A stretch of 55,044 bases of DNA from an uncultured Chitinophagaceae bacterium (GTDB lineage Bacteria; Bacteroidota; Bacteroidia; Chitinophagales; Chitinophagaceae), in contig CALIIL010000119.1 in NCBI GenBank assembly GCA_938017685.1, forward strand, positions 1 through 55,044, in the 5' to 3' direction. The notes under the pieces were generated by a model. That model did no database searches. It saw only the letters and a program-made list of their open reading frames with translations, and was not told the DNA's origin. The translations under genes were made by a program, and so were the position numbers. This document shows, one piece after another, positions 26,014 to 35,120 of the stretch (its first letter is position 1; each line of letters begins with the position of its first letter).

Positions 26014-29000
26014 GGTAGTTATTGTATTCTTCTTCTGTTAGACTAATTTCTGGGTCTATAATTTTAACTTCTGCATAATTCAAATTGAAATCCTTATAAA
26101 TAAGTAAATCTAAATTCTCAATATGGCTTTCTGCATCATTAAGGTTTTTCATTATTAAAACTACCTGTTTAATTAATAAGTTATTGAATTCATTTACAAT
26201 AGGAATTTTCTTTAAAACATTGTTGTTTATATTTAAGTAGCCACCAGCCATTTTTAATGAGTGTAAAACTTTGTTTATGTAAAATGACACAAGTTTGGAA
26301 TTTAATAAACCAAGTAGATATAATAGTTTTTCTTTTTCATCTAAAATTATACTTGTAGATTTACCAGCCAAATAATCGCCGTTTATGTCTAAAAATGCTT
26401 CTATTTTATTTGACATACCTGCTATAATTATTTTAGCAGATACCGATTGATTATATCTATTAACATTAATGGAATTAATATCTTCCTTTTTTACTCTTGG
26501 AAAGACATATGAATCTTTAATATATTGTGTGTTTTTAATTGACCATAATGATTGATAAGGGTCAATTGTGCCTGTGTTTATTAATTTAAAACTATCATTA
26601 TCAAATTCTTCATCAAAAAGCACTTCTTTTATTTTGTATGCTTCAGATACAGTTGCTGAACCAGTAATCTCTATTCCTAAATCTAATAATGTATTGTAAC
26701 TACTTAGTTTTATTAACAGTTTAAATACATTAGTGTCATAAAAGTATTTATCCCATAGAGTATCAGTAATTGTCGTGTTTTCAACAATATTACAATTCTT
26801 TACTTCCGTTAAACTTTTCATTATGGTAAACTTTGATGAATGCATCAGCGTAGAATTATTTTTTAGAGTGATAGTAATTGGATATACATCTGCATTAACA
26901 AAAACGTTAATTCTTGAATAATCCCTAATTTCAATTAAGCCTAATTCATTAATTTCTTCTCTAGCTGTCTTTGCATATTTGGCACTAATTAATTTGTTAG
27001 GAATTATATAACTGAATATTCCATTTGCTTTTAAATAGTTGATTCCACTTTCAATAAAAACTACAAACAAATCCCAATTACCTGATGTATAATTGTAGTT
27101 TACCTTGAGTTTTTCTCTAAAGTCAGGGTCTCTAGAAACCATCGTTTCAGAATCAACATAAGGTGGATTTCCAATTACGATATCAAATTTTTCAACACCA
27201 AACATCCATTCTGGGTCAAACCAAGTAGATGGTTCGTTTTTAAATGGGTTCCAGCTTGTAATTAAAAAACTTCTACTATTTATATCTGTAAATAAATTAC
27301 TATCTTTTTTAAAAGCTTTTTTTTGCACTTTTAAAAAACGTTCTTTAATTTTTATTTTTTTATTACCGTGGCTTTGTAAGTATTCGGCACGTAACGCTTT
27401 TAATTTCTGTACTTCTTCGTAGTTGTCAAACAATCCAAATTGTTGATTTTTTTCTTCAGGTAACCCAATCAAGGTATTGGCAGTAACAAACTTAAATTCC
27501 AAGTTAGGTAAAGCTTGTATGCCTCTGTTTTCTGCTTCGTCAATAATAGTTTCATCTATAACCAATGACAGAAAGCTACGTAGTTTAGAAATTTCAGCTG
27601 CAATGGGTTGTATATCTACACCATAAATCGAGTTTTGTATGACACCCAATTTACGCACGTAATCTGCACTTTCGCCATCTAGCTTTTCTTTAAGCATTTG
27701 TTTGGCAAGTGCATTTGGCACGTTTGCTACTTGCTTTTCTTTCCACCAAGAAGCGTCTGGGTCCAACTTTTGTAAAGCATTAATTATTTTTTGTAAAGCT
27801 CCCATTGGAAAAGCACCAGAACCACAAGCTGGGTCTAATATTTTCACATCGCTTAAAGCTTCTAATATATTTTTAGTTTCTGTTGGGTTAAATTTATTTT
27901 CGCCACCTTCTTTAAATAGTTCTAAAAGTTGTTCTTCGTTTTCAGTATCGACTTTGGTTTTTAAGTATTGCACCAAAGATTGCTCTATCATATAATCTAC
28001 AATTTCTCTTGGTGTATAGAAACTACCTGTGGCTTTTCGTGCACTTTTTTCAGTATCTGGGTCTATTTCAGCTAGTAGATTTTCAAATATGGTACCGAGC
28101 ATTTCTGGGTCAATGCTCACTTCTGCATCGTAGATGCTGTTTTCATCAATGGTAAAATTGTACTGTTCTAAAACTTCAAAAAGCTCAATAAACCATTGGT
28201 TAGGGATCTTTAAGTCAAATGAAATTTGATGTATGCCTGTGCCATTGGTAGGGAAGAAATCATCTGTTTGTGCTTCAAAAAGTCCACCATTTAAAAATGG
28301 AATAAGTTCTTGGTCGTTTGGTAATTCGTAATCTTTTCTGTCGGCTTGTTTTTTATTTAAAACCAAAAAGAATAGTTTTTCTAAAACCGAATGATAATAG
28401 TTGTGTTGCGCGTTATTGGTTTCAACAACAGTTTTTGAAGACAACCAACTTTCAGGTACAAGTGGAATACTATTTTCAGATTTTTTACTTTTTAAGAACC
28501 AGCAAAAAATAGTTCTACCAATTAAGCGTACTGCAAATTCTTGGTATATTTTTCTGTTTGTTTCTACTGGTTTTGATGGTAATTTTAAAGCGGTATCAAA
28601 CTCTAAATTTCTACTTCCGATTTTCACTTTTCCACCAATTAATCCGTAAAAAGATTTCGCAATATCTTGATAGAATTGTTTGTTTAATGGTTCAACACTA
28701 AATGCTTGTATTATCTCATTTAGTGAATTGAAATTACAACTACCAACTTGTTTGATGAATGTTTTATTTGTTTGACTTGGTGTTACAAAATAGGAGTAAC
28801 GCTTAAAGTCTGTAAAATCTCTTTTTGTTCCTAAATAATTTGCCTTAACAAAACTGAATCTAAAATTGCCTTCATCATCGTAAAAGACAAAAAGAGACGC
28901 GTCTTTAACTTCGTGTTTTAGAATGGTTTTGGCAATTTCGTATTGGTTCTTTTTTCCAGTACGTTCGGTTAGTGGCTCATTTGTTTTAGAAGCAATGACA

Positions 29001-29191
29001 ATTAGTTCGTCTTTATCAATCTCTGCTTTTCCAATTTTTACAATCGATTCGTATTTGTCGTAAATATGCTCTTGAAATAAATGGTCTAAATCATCATCAT
29101 CATCCGGTTTGAAGGAAGGTATAGATGCTCTTAAAAAAGCAATGAGGTTGGACGTTGAAAAGTCCTCTATAAGTGAATTTATCTTGCTCAT
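26003..29191 (-). CDS. Eco57I-like N6-adenine DNA methyltransferase (BREX PglX/DISARM-like size)
   Basis: A 1062-aa enzyme. An N-terminal region of about 380 residues without an evident nuclease motif is followed by a class I methyltransferase core: motif I LDPACGSGAFPMGAL (D453 onward) and catalytic NPPY at 675-678 in VIGNPPYVDSE. After about residue 800 comes a target-recognition region (SGSATVSEAYKI, then NNNVLKKIPI) typical of Eco57I/type IIG enzymes. It probably modifies adenine in the host's copy of the target sequence. It is first in the minus-strand operon methyltransferase-BRO-helicase. It lacks the PglZ/BrxC partners of BREX and the DrmB of DISARM. Confidence 0.85.
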   Translation of the reverse strand: MSKINSLIEDFSTSNLIAFLRASIPSFKPDDDDDLDHLFQEHIYDKYESIVKIGKAEIDKDELIVIASKTNEPLTERTGKKNQYEIAKTILKHEVKDASLFVFYDDEGNFRFSFVKANYLGTKRDFTDFKRYSYFVTPSQTNKTFIKQVGSCNFNSLNEIIQAFSVEPLNKQFYQDIAKSFYGLIGGKVKIGSRNLEFDTALKLPSKPVETNRKIYQEFAVRLIGRTIFCWFLKSKKSENSIPLVPESWLSSKTVVETNNAQHNYYHSVLEKLFFLVLNKKQADRKDYELPNDQELIPFLNGGLFEAQTDDFFPTNGTGIHQISFDLKIPNQWFIELFEVLEQYNFTIDENSIYDAEVSIDPEMLGTIFENLLAEIDPDTEKSARKATGSFYTPREIVDYMIEQSLVQYLKTKVDTENEEQLLELFKEGGENKFNPTETKNILEALSDVKILDPACGSGAFPMGALQKIINALQKLDPDASWWKEKQVANVPNALAKQMLKEKLDGESADYVRKLGVIQNSIYGVDIQPIAAEISKLRSFLSLVIDETIIDEAENRGIQALPNLEFKFVTANTLIGLPEEKNQQFGLFDNYEEVQKLKALRAEYLQSHGNKKIKIKERFLKVQKKAFKKDSNLFTDINSRSFLITSWNPFKNEPSTWFDPEWMFGVEKFDIVIGNPPYVDSETMVSRDPDFREKLKVNYNYTSGNWDLFVVFIESGINYLKANGIFSYIIPNKLISAKYAKTAREEINELGLIEIRDYSRINVFVNADVYPITITLKNNSTLMHSSKFTIMKSLTEVKNCNIVENTTITDTLWDKYFYDTNVFKLLIKLSSYNTLLDLGIEITGSATVSEAYKIKEVLFDEEFDNDSFKLINTGTIDPYQSLWSIKNTQYIKDSYVFPRVKKEDINSINVNRYNQSVSAKIIIAGMSNKIEAFLDINGDYLAGKSTSIILDEKEKLLYLLGLLNSKLVSFYINKVLHSLKMAGGYLNINNNVLKKIPIVNEFNNLLIKQVVLIMKNLNDAESHIENLDLLIYKDFNLNYAEVKIIDPEISLTEEEYNNYQVN

Positions 29192-29389
29192 TTTATGGTT
29201 GGCAATTATTGAATTTTAATGTTTTTTAATTGAGCTTCAAGATAAATTTTTTCAAATCATTTCAACTCTTTTTTAAGTTATGTTTCTTAATTCTTATTGA
29301 GTGTTGGCTTACTTGTCGGTAAAAGACTAAATGTGCTGTTTGTGCGGTTGGCTTTTTTAGTTCAAATATTCAATTTCAGCTCTATTCCC

Positions 29390-29410
29390 GCATTACTTAC
29401 AACGTCCGTG
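29390..29410 (-). repeat. Right member of the imperfect inverted repeat flanking the island
   Basis: GCATTACTTACAACGTCCGTG; its reverse complement shares GTTGTAAGTArTGC and an outer CACG with the left-flank sequence at 21546-21565. Confidence 0.4.
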
Positions 29411-29640
29411 TAAACCCACTGTGCATAAATCCATTGTGCATATATCTATTATAGGAGGTATTTGCGCATGTTCATACGAATATAAATAATATTTTCCTTA
29501 GCAAAAATTCCATTTCCATCTTTGAGATATATTATTATATTCCCAATGTAATAAATCAATGGATAAAGTACAATCCAATAACGCAACAATATGGTGTAAG
29601 CCAAAGCACAAGCTTCTCGTGCTTATCCTTACAAGCAAAA

Positions 29641-29673
29641 AAAATCCTTCCACGCAAAGCGTGGAAGGATTTT
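29641..29673 (-). terminator. dnaA terminator
   Basis: A perfect 15-bp stem (AAAATCCTTCCACGC / GCGTGGAAGGATTTT) with a 3-nt loop, followed by T residues on the minus strand, 20 nt after the dnaA stop. Confidence 0.9.
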
Positions 29674-29692
29674 AATTAAAGTAAATATTTTT

Positions 29693-31129
29693 CTAAATAG
29701 CTGCCAACTGTACTTTCTGTTGTAGCTCTTTTACCTGCTCACGAATTAAAGTATCCGTGTCCATTAAGTTTTTAACCGTTTGGCAAGAGTGTATTACCGT
29801 AGTGTGGTCACGCCCACCAAAGTGATCACCAATTGTTTTTAATGAGTTCTTAGTAAACTGCTTGGCCAAGAACATAGATATCTGTCGTGCTTGTACAATC
29901 TCACGTTTACGTGTTTTAGCTTGTAGCTTATCGTAGGTTATGCTGTAATATTCGCACACCATTTTTTGTATCGCATCTATCGTTACCTCTTTCGACGTTG
30001 TTTTTACAATATTGCGCAATACTTTTTTAGCCAAGTCTAAATCAATATCCTTTTTGACTAAAGAAGAGTGAGCCAATAATGAGATTAAAGCACCTTCCAT
30101 CTCACGCACATTGTTTTGTACGTTGTAGGCAAGATACTTTACAACCTCAGCTGGTAAGTCTAAACCATCGTTGCGCATCTTGTGCTCAAGAATTGCCATG
30201 CGGGTATCAAAGTCAGGCATTTGCAAGTCGGCACTAAGGCCCCAACGGAAGCGCGATAATAATCGCTCTTGCATGCCGTTTAAATCTTTAGGCGGCTTAT
30301 CACTCGTTAAGATAATCTGCTTGCCATTTTGGTGTAAGTGATTAAATATTGAGAAGAAGGCATCCTGAGACTTAATAGCCGGCGCGAAATAATGAATATC
30401 GTCAATGATCAGTACATCAATCAGTTGATAGAAATTAATAAAGTCATTGATTTCATGATTACGCGCATGCGTCATAAACTGATGAATGAATTTCTCAGCA
30501 CTTACATATAATACCGTGCGGTTAGGGTGCAACTTGCGTGTTTCGTTCCCAATAGCGTGTACCAAGTGCGTTTTACCAAGTCCAGAAGCTCCATAAACCA
30601 CTAATGGGTTAAATGAAGTGCCGCCTGGTTTTTGAGCAACAGCTAAACCTGCACTGCGGGCTAGGCTATTGCACTCACCTTCTACAAAGCGATCGAAAGT
30701 ATAATTAGGGTTTAGTTGTGGATCAATTTGTGATCGTTTTAAACCTGGAATAACGAATGGGTTCTTAATAGAGAAGTCATCTTGACTTTGCATACCTACA
30801 TAATCATTGCTATGTGGTGTGCTACTCTGGTTACCGCCACTTACTCTTACCGAAGCAGGATTTGTGCGGTTGCGCCCTTCCATTAATATTCTATATTCTA
30901 ATTGGCCGTTCTTGCCAATTTCTCTTTTAATTGTTTTTGCAATAAGCTCCACATAATGTTCTTCTAACCATTCGTAGAAAAACTGACTTGGAACTTCTAT
31001 GGTTAAAATATCTTCTTCAAGACTAACAGCTTTGATCGGTTCAAACCATGTCTTAAATGCTTGCCAACTGATATTGTCTTTTATTACTTTGAGACAATTC
31101 TCCCATACTTGTTCTACACTTTTGGCCAT
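29693..31129 (-). CDS. dnaA: Chromosomal replication initiator DnaA
   Basis: A 478-aa DnaA of normal length and domain order: domain I (1 to about 85, DnaB/helicase-loading), a short linker, the AAA+ domain with Walker A GASGLGKTH (180-188) and Walker B VLIIDDIHYFA, sensor region MQERLLSRFRWGL, and the C-terminal DNA-binding domain with the signature GGRDHTTVIHSC. It initiates replication at oriC. It is monocistronic, with a strong terminator after it and an A/T-homopolymer-rich leader (31130-31271). The island described above is inserted directly downstream of its terminator. Confidence 0.98.
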   Translation of the reverse strand: MAKSVEQVWENCLKVIKDNISWQAFKTWFEPIKAVSLEEDILTIEVPSQFFYEWLEEHYVELIAKTIKREIGKNGQLEYRILMEGRNRTNPASVRVSGGNQSSTPHSNDYVGMQSQDDFSIKNPFVIPGLKRSQIDPQLNPNYTFDRFVEGECNSLARSAGLAVAQKPGGTSFNPLVVYGASGLGKTHLVHAIGNETRKLHPNRTVLYVSAEKFIHQFMTHARNHEINDFINFYQLIDVLIIDDIHYFAPAIKSQDAFFSIFNHLHQNGKQIILTSDKPPKDLNGMQERLLSRFRWGLSADLQMPDFDTRMAILEHKMRNDGLDLPAEVVKYLAYNVQNNVREMEGALISLLAHSSLVKKDIDLDLAKKVLRNIVKTTSKEVTIDAIQKMVCEYYSITYDKLQAKTRKREIVQARQISMFLAKQFTKNSLKTIGDHFGGRDHTTVIHSCQTVKNLMDTDTLIREQVKELQQKVQLAAI

Positions 31130-31271
31130 AAATTATTTGTCGTTCTTTTTTAGTTTGTTTGATGAAAAAATAATATCATTTTTTCGTAAAAAAAGAAGTG
31201 TTGCGCTTACCTCGTTTTCTATGAGCGAAAGAAAGATTTTTTTGTGTAAAAAAAAAATTTTTTGCTCTTGT

Positions 31272-32186
31272 TTATTTGCTATTTATTACAAGGGCAAAAG
31301 ATGAGTGCTTGATATTGCTCGTATGGTCAAAATTTATATTTATTTCTCCCAAATTTATACCCGCCCAACCAACTTGATTAATGAGTACAACTTTATTTTT
31401 TTTATTTAAAAGTTCTGTAGGTTTTTTTAAAAAAGTATGCGTATGGCCACCAATAATCAAATGAATATTTTCACTTTCTCTGGCTAATATCAAATCACTT
31501 ACCTTATTACTTTCATATTTATAACCTAAGTGAGAAAGGCAAATTATATAATCACATTTTTTCTTCTCTTTTAACAATGCCGCCATTTTGTTAGCGCTAC
31601 TAATCGGGTCATTGTATTTAGTATGGCCATAGAGGCTCTTAAGAACCAAGCCGTCTAGTTCAATGCCTACGCCGAGTACACCAATCTTTAGTCCGTCTTG
31701 TTTAAATATTTTATACGGAAGTACCTTATGCTCTAATGGAGTATGGGTAAAGTCGTAATTGCAGTTAATAAGAGGGAAGTCAGCTATAGTAAGCACATTG
31801 GCGAGTTGCTCAATACCATTATCAAAATCATGATTACCAATGGTGCCGGCATTATAGCCCAGCAGGTTCATCATTTTTATCTCAGCCTCACCTTTGAATA
31901 AATTAAAGTAGGGTGTGCCTTGGAACATATCGCCCGCATCGAATAATAGTACATTGCTTTTTTCTTGTCGTTTATTTCTGATTAAGCGCTCTCGTGCTTT
32001 TATACCCCCAAGTCCTTGGTACTTGCCGCCATCCATTGGGAAAGGGTCTAATCGAGAATGTACGTCATTGGTATGTAATATACAGAGTTCTTTTTGACCT
32101 TGGGCAAAGGCTGCTAACGGAAACTGGCTAGCGCACAGGAGTGCACTTCCTTGGATACTTCTTTTTAAAAATGTACGTCGTTTCAT
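31272..32186 (-). CDS. Tat-exported metallophosphatase (5'-nucleotidase/UshA N-terminal type)
   Basis: A 304-aa calcineurin-like phosphoesterase. It begins with a twin-arginine signal (KRRTFLKRS, hydrophobic stretch, cleavage after AAFAQ, about residue 29). Metal-binding blocks are present in order: HTNDVHSRLDP, LFDAGDMFQGTP, GNHDFDNG, CLSHLGYK and IIGGHTHTF. UshA/5'-nucleotidases carry a further C-terminal substrate domain, which is absent here; in Bacteroidota the two halves are often separate genes, but no partner is adjacent. It probably hydrolyses nucleotides or sugar nucleotides in the periplasm. TACCTTAG (minus strand, 32205-32212) could be its -7 box. Confidence 0.85.
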   Translation of the reverse strand: MKRRTFLKRSIQGSALLCASQFPLAAFAQGQKELCILHTNDVHSRLDPFPMDGGKYQGLGGIKARERLIRNKRQEKSNVLLFDAGDMFQGTPYFNLFKGEAEIKMMNLLGYNAGTIGNHDFDNGIEQLANVLTIADFPLINCNYDFTHTPLEHKVLPYKIFKQDGLKIGVLGVGIELDGLVLKSLYGHTKYNDPISSANKMAALLKEKKKCDYIICLSHLGYKYESNKVSDLILARESENIHLIIGGHTHTFLKKPTELLNKKNKVVLINQVGWAGINLGEININFDHTSNIKHSSFALVINSK

Positions 32187-32333
32187 TTTCCGCTAACTCG
32201 CCTCCTAAGGTACAACCCAGCTTGGAGAATTTTAAGTTGCATCATTGTACTTTTTTTGGCGTTCATTTAACGCAAGTTTAACTGCCAACTTTTTAAGCAA
32301 TATTCATTCAATGGCATCTTGCATGAACGATTC

Positions 32334-34346
32334 ATGAAGGCCTATTCTATCATATCTTTTTTACTCATTTCCACTATTAATCTTTGGGCGCAAGAAGTGG
32401 TATTTAAGACTCAGGTACCCGTGGACAAAATGGGTACGGAGGATGTTATACAAATCCGATATGAATTACAGAATGCCCAAAGCATTGATCAGTTTAACTT
32501 ACAGGGCTTATCTGACTTTGAAATTGTTGGTGGTCCATCTCAAGGACAAAATATTAGTATGGTCGATGGTGAAGTTAGCATGAGCATTAGTGTAACCTAT
32601 GCCTTTAAGCCAAAACGAAGCGGAAATTTAAACTTTCCTGTGGGTGTGGCTACCATGCGTGCTAAGAAATTTAAGTCTAATCAAGCCAATATTGTTGTGG
32701 TTAAGGGGTCACTAGCCCCCAAGCAGCGGCGAAGAGTGCAGGATCCATTTTTAGATTCAGACCCATTTGAAGAGTTAATGCGCCAGCAGCAACAAATGGC
32801 ACAACAAAGACGTGCTTGGATACAGCAACAACGTTCCGCTCAAGGTCAGCAACGCCAGCAGCGTATCAATCAATCGGGAAGTCGGCCAAATGAGAAGGTT
32901 ACCAGACAAAACTTGAATAAGAACATATTCATTAAAGTAACGGTAGATAAGACTGAAGCCCGCGTAGGAGAGCAAATTACAGCTTATTATAAATTGTATA
33001 CGCGCATCCCCATGGAGGTTAACTTGACCAAGTTGCCTGATTTAAATAATTTTTGGACACAGGATTTTGAAATACCATCTCCGCCAAAACCAAGAAGAGA
33101 GATACTAGACGGTGTGGAGTATCAAGTTTTTACTATTAAAAAATCAGCGCTTTTTCCAACAAGAACAGGGGAGTTATTATTAGACCCAGCCGAAGGAGAA
33201 GGCACAGCGAGGCTTATAAAGGAAGTAAAGGTCCAGCGCAGAAACCCCTTAGCTGATATATTTGAAGAAGATCCATTTTTTAGTCAAGGATTTGGGTCTT
33301 TATTAATGGATGATCCCATGTTCAACGATGGCTTTTTTAATACTTATCAATATGAAGATGTTCCTGTAAAGTTGAAATCGGCACCGGTAAAGATTATTGT
33401 TGATAGCGCTCTGGCTGAAAATAAGCCTAGCAGTTATGCAGGAGCAGTAGGGCAGTACAAATTAGAGAGTAAGATTAATGGAGCTGAGTTAACCACCGAT
33501 GATGTGGCTACACTCACCTTGACGATTCGCGGAAGTGGTAACTTAAAACTAATTACACCGCCAGAATTAAAATTAGCCGATCATGTAGAGCAGTTTGATC
33601 CATTGGAATATGACTCTATAACGAGTAAGAAAAATGATAAAATATCTGGTTACAAGACCATAAAGTATCGTTTTACACCGCAAGCAGCTGGTAAGTTAAG
33701 AATACCTGCTATCGAGTTTACTTATTACAATCCCGAAACTAAATCTTATGAGACGAGTTCTACTCCGGAATATACACTCACTGTAAAACCTGGTAAAAAT
33801 CCGGTGGCAAGCAATAAAGTGAAACTACCAAGTGATATTCATGACATTGCTGATGAGCGCACGCGCTTATTTGAAGATACTAATTTTCTCCTGCCTAAGA
33901 CCATAGGTTATTGGAGTGCTTTCTTATTGCCCACTTTTGGATTTTTATTCTTGATTGGGTTCCAACGAAGACGAGAGAATGAAAGAGGTAATGTGGTAGC
34001 TTTTAAAAACAAGCGAGCCAATAAAGTGGCATTAAAAAGACTAGCTAATGCCGAGAAGCATTTAAAGGCTGCCGAGCAAATGAAGTTCTTTGAAGAAACT
34101 TCAAAAGCAGTATGGCTGTATGTAAGTGATAAATTAAATATTCCTTTGGCCTCATTAAGTAAAGAGATGGCAGCCAGTCTGTTGCAACAAAAGGGTGTTA
34201 GTCAAAGTTTAATTGATGAAACCTTCTTAATAACAGACGAATGTGAATTAGCCCTTTACACACCAGATAGTGGTAACTTAAAAATGAATCAGATATACTC
34301 CGATAGTTTAATCTTAATTGGAAAACTAGAAGATAAGCTTAGCTAA
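32334..34346 (+). CDS. batD: BatD (aerotolerance operon protein)
   Basis: A 670-aa BatD-family protein: signal peptide (cleavage after NLWAQ, about residue 20), periplasmic beta-rich domains with the family blocks ITAYYKLYTRIP, VYQ/VEYQVFTIKKSALFPTRTGEL and YKTIKYRFTPQAAGKLRIP, a transmembrane helix near 525-545 and a cytoplasmic tail. The start ATG 32334 begins exactly at the signal peptide; an in-frame TTG at 32319 would only add five residues. Residues about 147-182 form a Gln/Arg-rich low-complexity insertion (MRQQQQMAQQRRAW and onward). It overlaps batE by 1 nt. BatA, B and C, normally just upstream, are absent here. Confidence 0.88.
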   Translation: MKAYSIISFLLISTINLWAQEVVFKTQVPVDKMGTEDVIQIRYELQNAQSIDQFNLQGLSDFEIVGGPSQGQNISMVDGEVSMSISVTYAFKPKRSGNLNFPVGVATMRAKKFKSNQANIVVVKGSLAPKQRRRVQDPFLDSDPFEELMRQQQQMAQQRRAWIQQQRSAQGQQRQQRINQSGSRPNEKVTRQNLNKNIFIKVTVDKTEARVGEQITAYYKLYTRIPMEVNLTKLPDLNNFWTQDFEIPSPPKPRREILDGVEYQVFTIKKSALFPTRTGELLLDPAEGEGTARLIKEVKVQRRNPLADIFEEDPFFSQGFGSLLMDDPMFNDGFFNTYQYEDVPVKLKSAPVKIIVDSALAENKPSSYAGAVGQYKLESKINGAELTTDDVATLTLTIRGSGNLKLITPPELKLADHVEQFDPLEYDSITSKKNDKISGYKTIKYRFTPQAAGKLRIPAIEFTYYNPETKSYETSSTPEYTLTVKPGKNPVASNKVKLPSDIHDIADERTRLFEDTNFLLPKTIGYWSAFLLPTFGFLFLIGFQRRRENERGNVVAFKNKRANKVALKRLANAEKHLKAAEQMKFFEETSKAVWLYVSDKLNIPLASLSKEMAASLLQQKGVSQSLIDETFLITDECELALYTPDSGNLKMNQIYSDSLILIGKLEDKLS

Positions 34347-35083
34347 TGCGTTGGATTAAATTACTTATATTATTCATGTTGCCATTGGCCAGCTTTGGGC
34401 AAGGAAATCTCATGTTTGAAAAAGCCAATGAGCTTTATCACAATAAGAACTACGACAGTGCACAGGCGCTTTATACTAAGTTATTAGATAATGGTTTTTG
34501 CAGTGCCGATTTATATTATAATGCGGGTAATGCTTACTTTAGAACCAATAAGGTTGGGTTAAGTATATGGGCATTTAAGAAATCAATGGCCATAGAGAAT
34601 GATCGTGATGTATTAGACAATTATTTAATAGCCAAGAAAAAAATAACCAACCCATTAATACAACGCGAACCAATATTCTTTATTAAATGGTGGCGCGCGT
34701 TGTATGGATTATTTACGGTTAATGTATGGTCTATTATTGCTTTAGTCGCCTTTATCTTTTGGATAAGTATACTCTTTTTTGAGCGCTTACAATCACGTGG
34801 TTTTCCTCTTTGGTTTAAGCGATGCTTATTGGGTTTGAGTATTATTGCTTTGAGCCTCATGTTAGTTCGTTATTATAATGATGTGTACCATTATACAGCT
34901 GTAGTTATTGCTGAGAGTCCGTTGAATGAAAAGTACTTAGGTACTAGCAAAGAAAATATTGCAGAAGGTGTAGAGGTAAGAATATTGGAAGAAAAAAAGA
35001 CGAAGAAAGGTGAAATGGTTAAAGTACAACTGCCAGACTCACGTGAGGGTTGGATTATGCAAAGAGATATAAAGAAAATTTAA
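34346..35083 (+). CDS. batE: BatE-like protein: TPR, two transmembrane helices and SH3 domain
   Basis: A 245-aa membrane protein following batD with a 1-nt overlap. Signal peptide (after ASFGQ, about 19), TPR-like helices (about 22-90, MFEKANELYHNKNYDSAQALYTKLL, then YYNAGNAYFRTNKVGLSIWAF), two transmembrane segments (about 122-143 and 153-172) and a C-terminal bacterial SH3 domain (about 187-245, ending EGWIMQRDIKKI). This matches the last gene of Bacteroides aerotolerance operons. The Bat complex is thought to work in the periplasm in oxidative-stress and envelope functions; its biochemical activity is unknown. Confidence 0.85.
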   Translation: MRWIKLLILFMLPLASFGQGNLMFEKANELYHNKNYDSAQALYTKLLDNGFCSADLYYNAGNAYFRTNKVGLSIWAFKKSMAIENDRDVLDNYLIAKKKITNPLIQREPIFFIKWWRALYGLFTVNVWSIIALVAFIFWISILFFERLQSRGFPLWFKRCLLGLSIIALSLMLVRYYNDVYHYTAVVIAESPLNEKYLGTSKENIAEGVEVRILEEKKTKKGEMVKVQLPDSREGWIMQRDIKKI

Positions 35084-35105
35084 GCTTTAGTCCAAACTTG
35101 GCATT

Positions 35106-35113
35106 TACCTTTG
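35106..35113 (+). promoter_or_regulatory. -7 promoter element (TACCTTTG) of the second SCO gene
   Basis: Exact match to TAnnTTTG, ending 7 nt before the ATG at 35121, so this SCO gene need not depend on the bat promoter. Confidence 0.5.
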
Positions 35114-35120
35114 TAGTCTC

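Larger units (their letters stand above)
29192..29692. other. 501-bp gene-free right flank of the restriction island, before dnaA
   Basis: No gene recognised. It carries the methyltransferase promoter region, TTTAGTTCAAAT (29356-29367, also in the left flank), the inverted-repeat partner at 29390-29410, short GTGCATA repeats at 29421-29442, a small hairpin (about 29604-29624), and the dnaA terminator. One TGTGCATAA (29420-29428) fits a DnaA-box pattern, but no cluster is present, so an origin cannot be claimed. Confidence 0.5.

Noticed and set aside
26003-29191. BREX PglX as the identity of the large methyltransferase
   Set aside because: Size and NPPY motif fit, but there is no PglZ, BrxC, BrxB or Lon-like gene in the operon. 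The partner is a PLD-SNF2 helicase.
29420-29428. TGTGCATAA as a DnaA box marking oriC next to dnaA
   Set aside because: One match (plus a near match at 29435) is not a cluster, and no AT-rich unwinding element with ordered boxes is present. The site also lies beyond the dnaA terminator in the island flank.
32201-32206. AGGAGG on the minus strand as a Shine-Dalgarno site of the metallophosphatase gene
   Set aside because: It lies about 15 nt before the ATG, too far for normal spacing, and partly overlaps the putative -7 element. Ribosome sites of this kind are not generally used in Bacteroidota.
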